Positions 63,131 to 64,000 of a stretch of 64,000 nucleotides of DNA are shown one piece after another. Each line of letters begins with the position of its first letter. Position 1 is the first letter of the stretch. Source of the stretch: Enoplolaimus lenunculus (lineage: Eukaryota; Nematoda; Enoplea; Enoplida; Thoracostomopsidae). The stretch is from assembly GCA_030248215.1 (NCBI GenBank), contig JASANG010000867.1, positions 32,094 through 96,093 on the forward strand. Reading direction: 5' to 3'. The position numbers and the translations under genes were made by a program. The notes beneath the pieces were generated by a model. It was not told where the DNA came from. It saw nothing but the letters and a program-made list of their open reading frames with translations, and searched no databases.

Positions 63131-63559
63131 AAGCATGTGAGACTTGCTTGTCCTAGTGCATAAATGCACACTGTGTTCTGTACTTGCTGGTAGCATATGA
63201 TCGACACATATAGTCGACGAAAATCGTAGTTGGAGAGGCGGGCTGCGTGGAACAACGGTACAGTATTCGCTTAACAATCGGTAGGCTGAGAGTTCGATCA
63301 AGTCCCGATCTCTACTTACACTGACATGGGGGCCACGCCGTGAGCGCAATGGCAAATTGCCGCGCTATGAATACGGTATCCTGTCGAAAATAGGGTTGAC
63401 GGTCAAGGGACGACCGTGATGAATATAAGGACATGAAAGCATGCGCGACATGCTGTCTTAGTGCATATGCCATAAATGCAATGCACATTGTGTTGAGTGC
63501 TTGCTGGCAGCATACCATCGACACATAGTCGACGAAAATGGTAGTTGGAGAGGCGGGCT
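63131..63559. repeat. direct repeat pair flanking a tRNA-like sequence
   Basis: 63131-63244 and 63436-63559 are diverged direct copies sharing cttgctgg, agcata, tcgacacata, tagtcgacgaaaat and gtagttggagaggcgggct. The pair encloses a tRNA-like segment at 63240-63305. Confidence 0.65.
63240..63305 (+). other. tRNA-Val(AAC)-like segment, probably SINE head or pseudo-tRNA
   Basis: tgcgtggaacaacggtacag resembles an A box, ttcgcttaacaatcg resembles the anticodon arm of eukaryotic tRNA-Val(AAC), and gagttcgatcaag resembles a B box. Stems are imperfect, so it is not a good functional tRNA; a tRNA-derived SINE or degenerate tRNA fits better. Confidence 0.35.
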
Positions 63560-64000
63560 TTAGGCTTGTCGGTTTTGGGTTTCGGTTGGTTGTGTGTGTT
63601 TCTTTATCCGGTTGTGTGTCCTGATTCTGTTCTTTTCTGTGTGATCCGGGTAGCTAGCTATTGTGTTCGACACCGCGTCAAATAAACTTTGGGGTCCAAC
63701 AGCAAATGAGTCCGTACTTCAACTAAGATCAATCGCTCCGCAGAAAACGCACGGGTTTGGAAAATTTATATAAAAGTTAAATGACAAAGTAAATGTAACA
63801 AGTAAAATTATAAGATAAAGCACCGTATTAAGCCACAGAATTATTTGGTAAAACAATTACAGAATTATTTTTAGCTCTAAAACAATAGCTTTGAAAACTA
63901 TTACTTCTTGTGCGTGCAACTTTTAAAAAATAACCACTATCAACTTCCGGATGCAAAGCAATAAACACTCAAAAACAAAACAAAAGACAACAACTAAAAA
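63560..64000. other. gene-free end of the window
   Basis: 63560-63720 is mixed G/T-rich sequence (tcggttttgggtttcgg, gtgtgtgtttc); the rest is A+T-rich. Nothing supported. Confidence 0.4.

Overview
This is an A+T-rich, intron-rich animal genomic window. The gene content points to a nematode or a close relative. There is a nematode-style astacin (protease, EGF, CUB and TSP1 domains in that order), and arrays of TTAGGC-like units, the nematode telomere repeat, recur inside dispersed elements. The species cannot be named from the sequence; an enoplean or mermithid nematode or a nematomorph would fit, but this is inference.

Four host genes can be built exon by exon with matching splice phases. 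(1) The 3' part of Pax6 (+ strand, 6221-10965) has the complete homeodomain, a very long Gln/His/Ala-rich transactivation region and the conserved C-terminal PVQVP motif. Its paired domain is not visible and should lie upstream of the window. (2) A secreted PAN/apple-domain protein (- strand, 46441 down to 36953) has a signal peptide, three PAN modules, a basic Arg/Gly-rich linker with a furin-like site, and a TSP1-like C-terminus. (3) Ribosomal protein S7 (- strand, 53521 down to 48145) is complete at 190 codons but spread over 5.4 kb. (4) An astacin metalloprotease of the nematode NAS-33 to NAS-38 / DPY-31 type (+ strand, 57968-61535) is complete at about 733 codons. The genes are unrelated in function and do not form an operon; Pax6 and the astacin are on +, the PAN gene and rpS7 on -.

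The space between and inside these genes is packed with short non-autonomous elements, which I sorted by eye into families. Family A has GGCC(C/A)ATGT ends and TTAGGC-like arrays inside. Family B has TACTGTAGTGACCCG ends. Family C is a palindromic foldback. Family D is a near-identical 353/356-bp pair ending in a perfect hairpin. Family E is about 0.6 kb. Family F is a hAT-type MITE with exact 8-bp target duplications, and family G is another hAT-type element with an exact 8-bp duplication. Element I is 1.25 kb, bounded by inverted repeats and filled with satellite DNA, and sits inside a family J element. A decayed hAT transposase fragment lies at 3720-3861. Several insertions are nested (C in A, C in B, I in J), which gives a relative order of events.

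The region 11-36.9 kb has no recognisable host gene. Within it, 29.5-35.3 kb is a G+C-richer block of unknown nature with four ~180-bp tandem repeats and a strong-looking isolated minus-strand promoter (five CCAAT/ATTGG boxes plus TATAAAAG). The long open frames at 22.0-23.3 kb are products of a 9-bp satellite, not genes.
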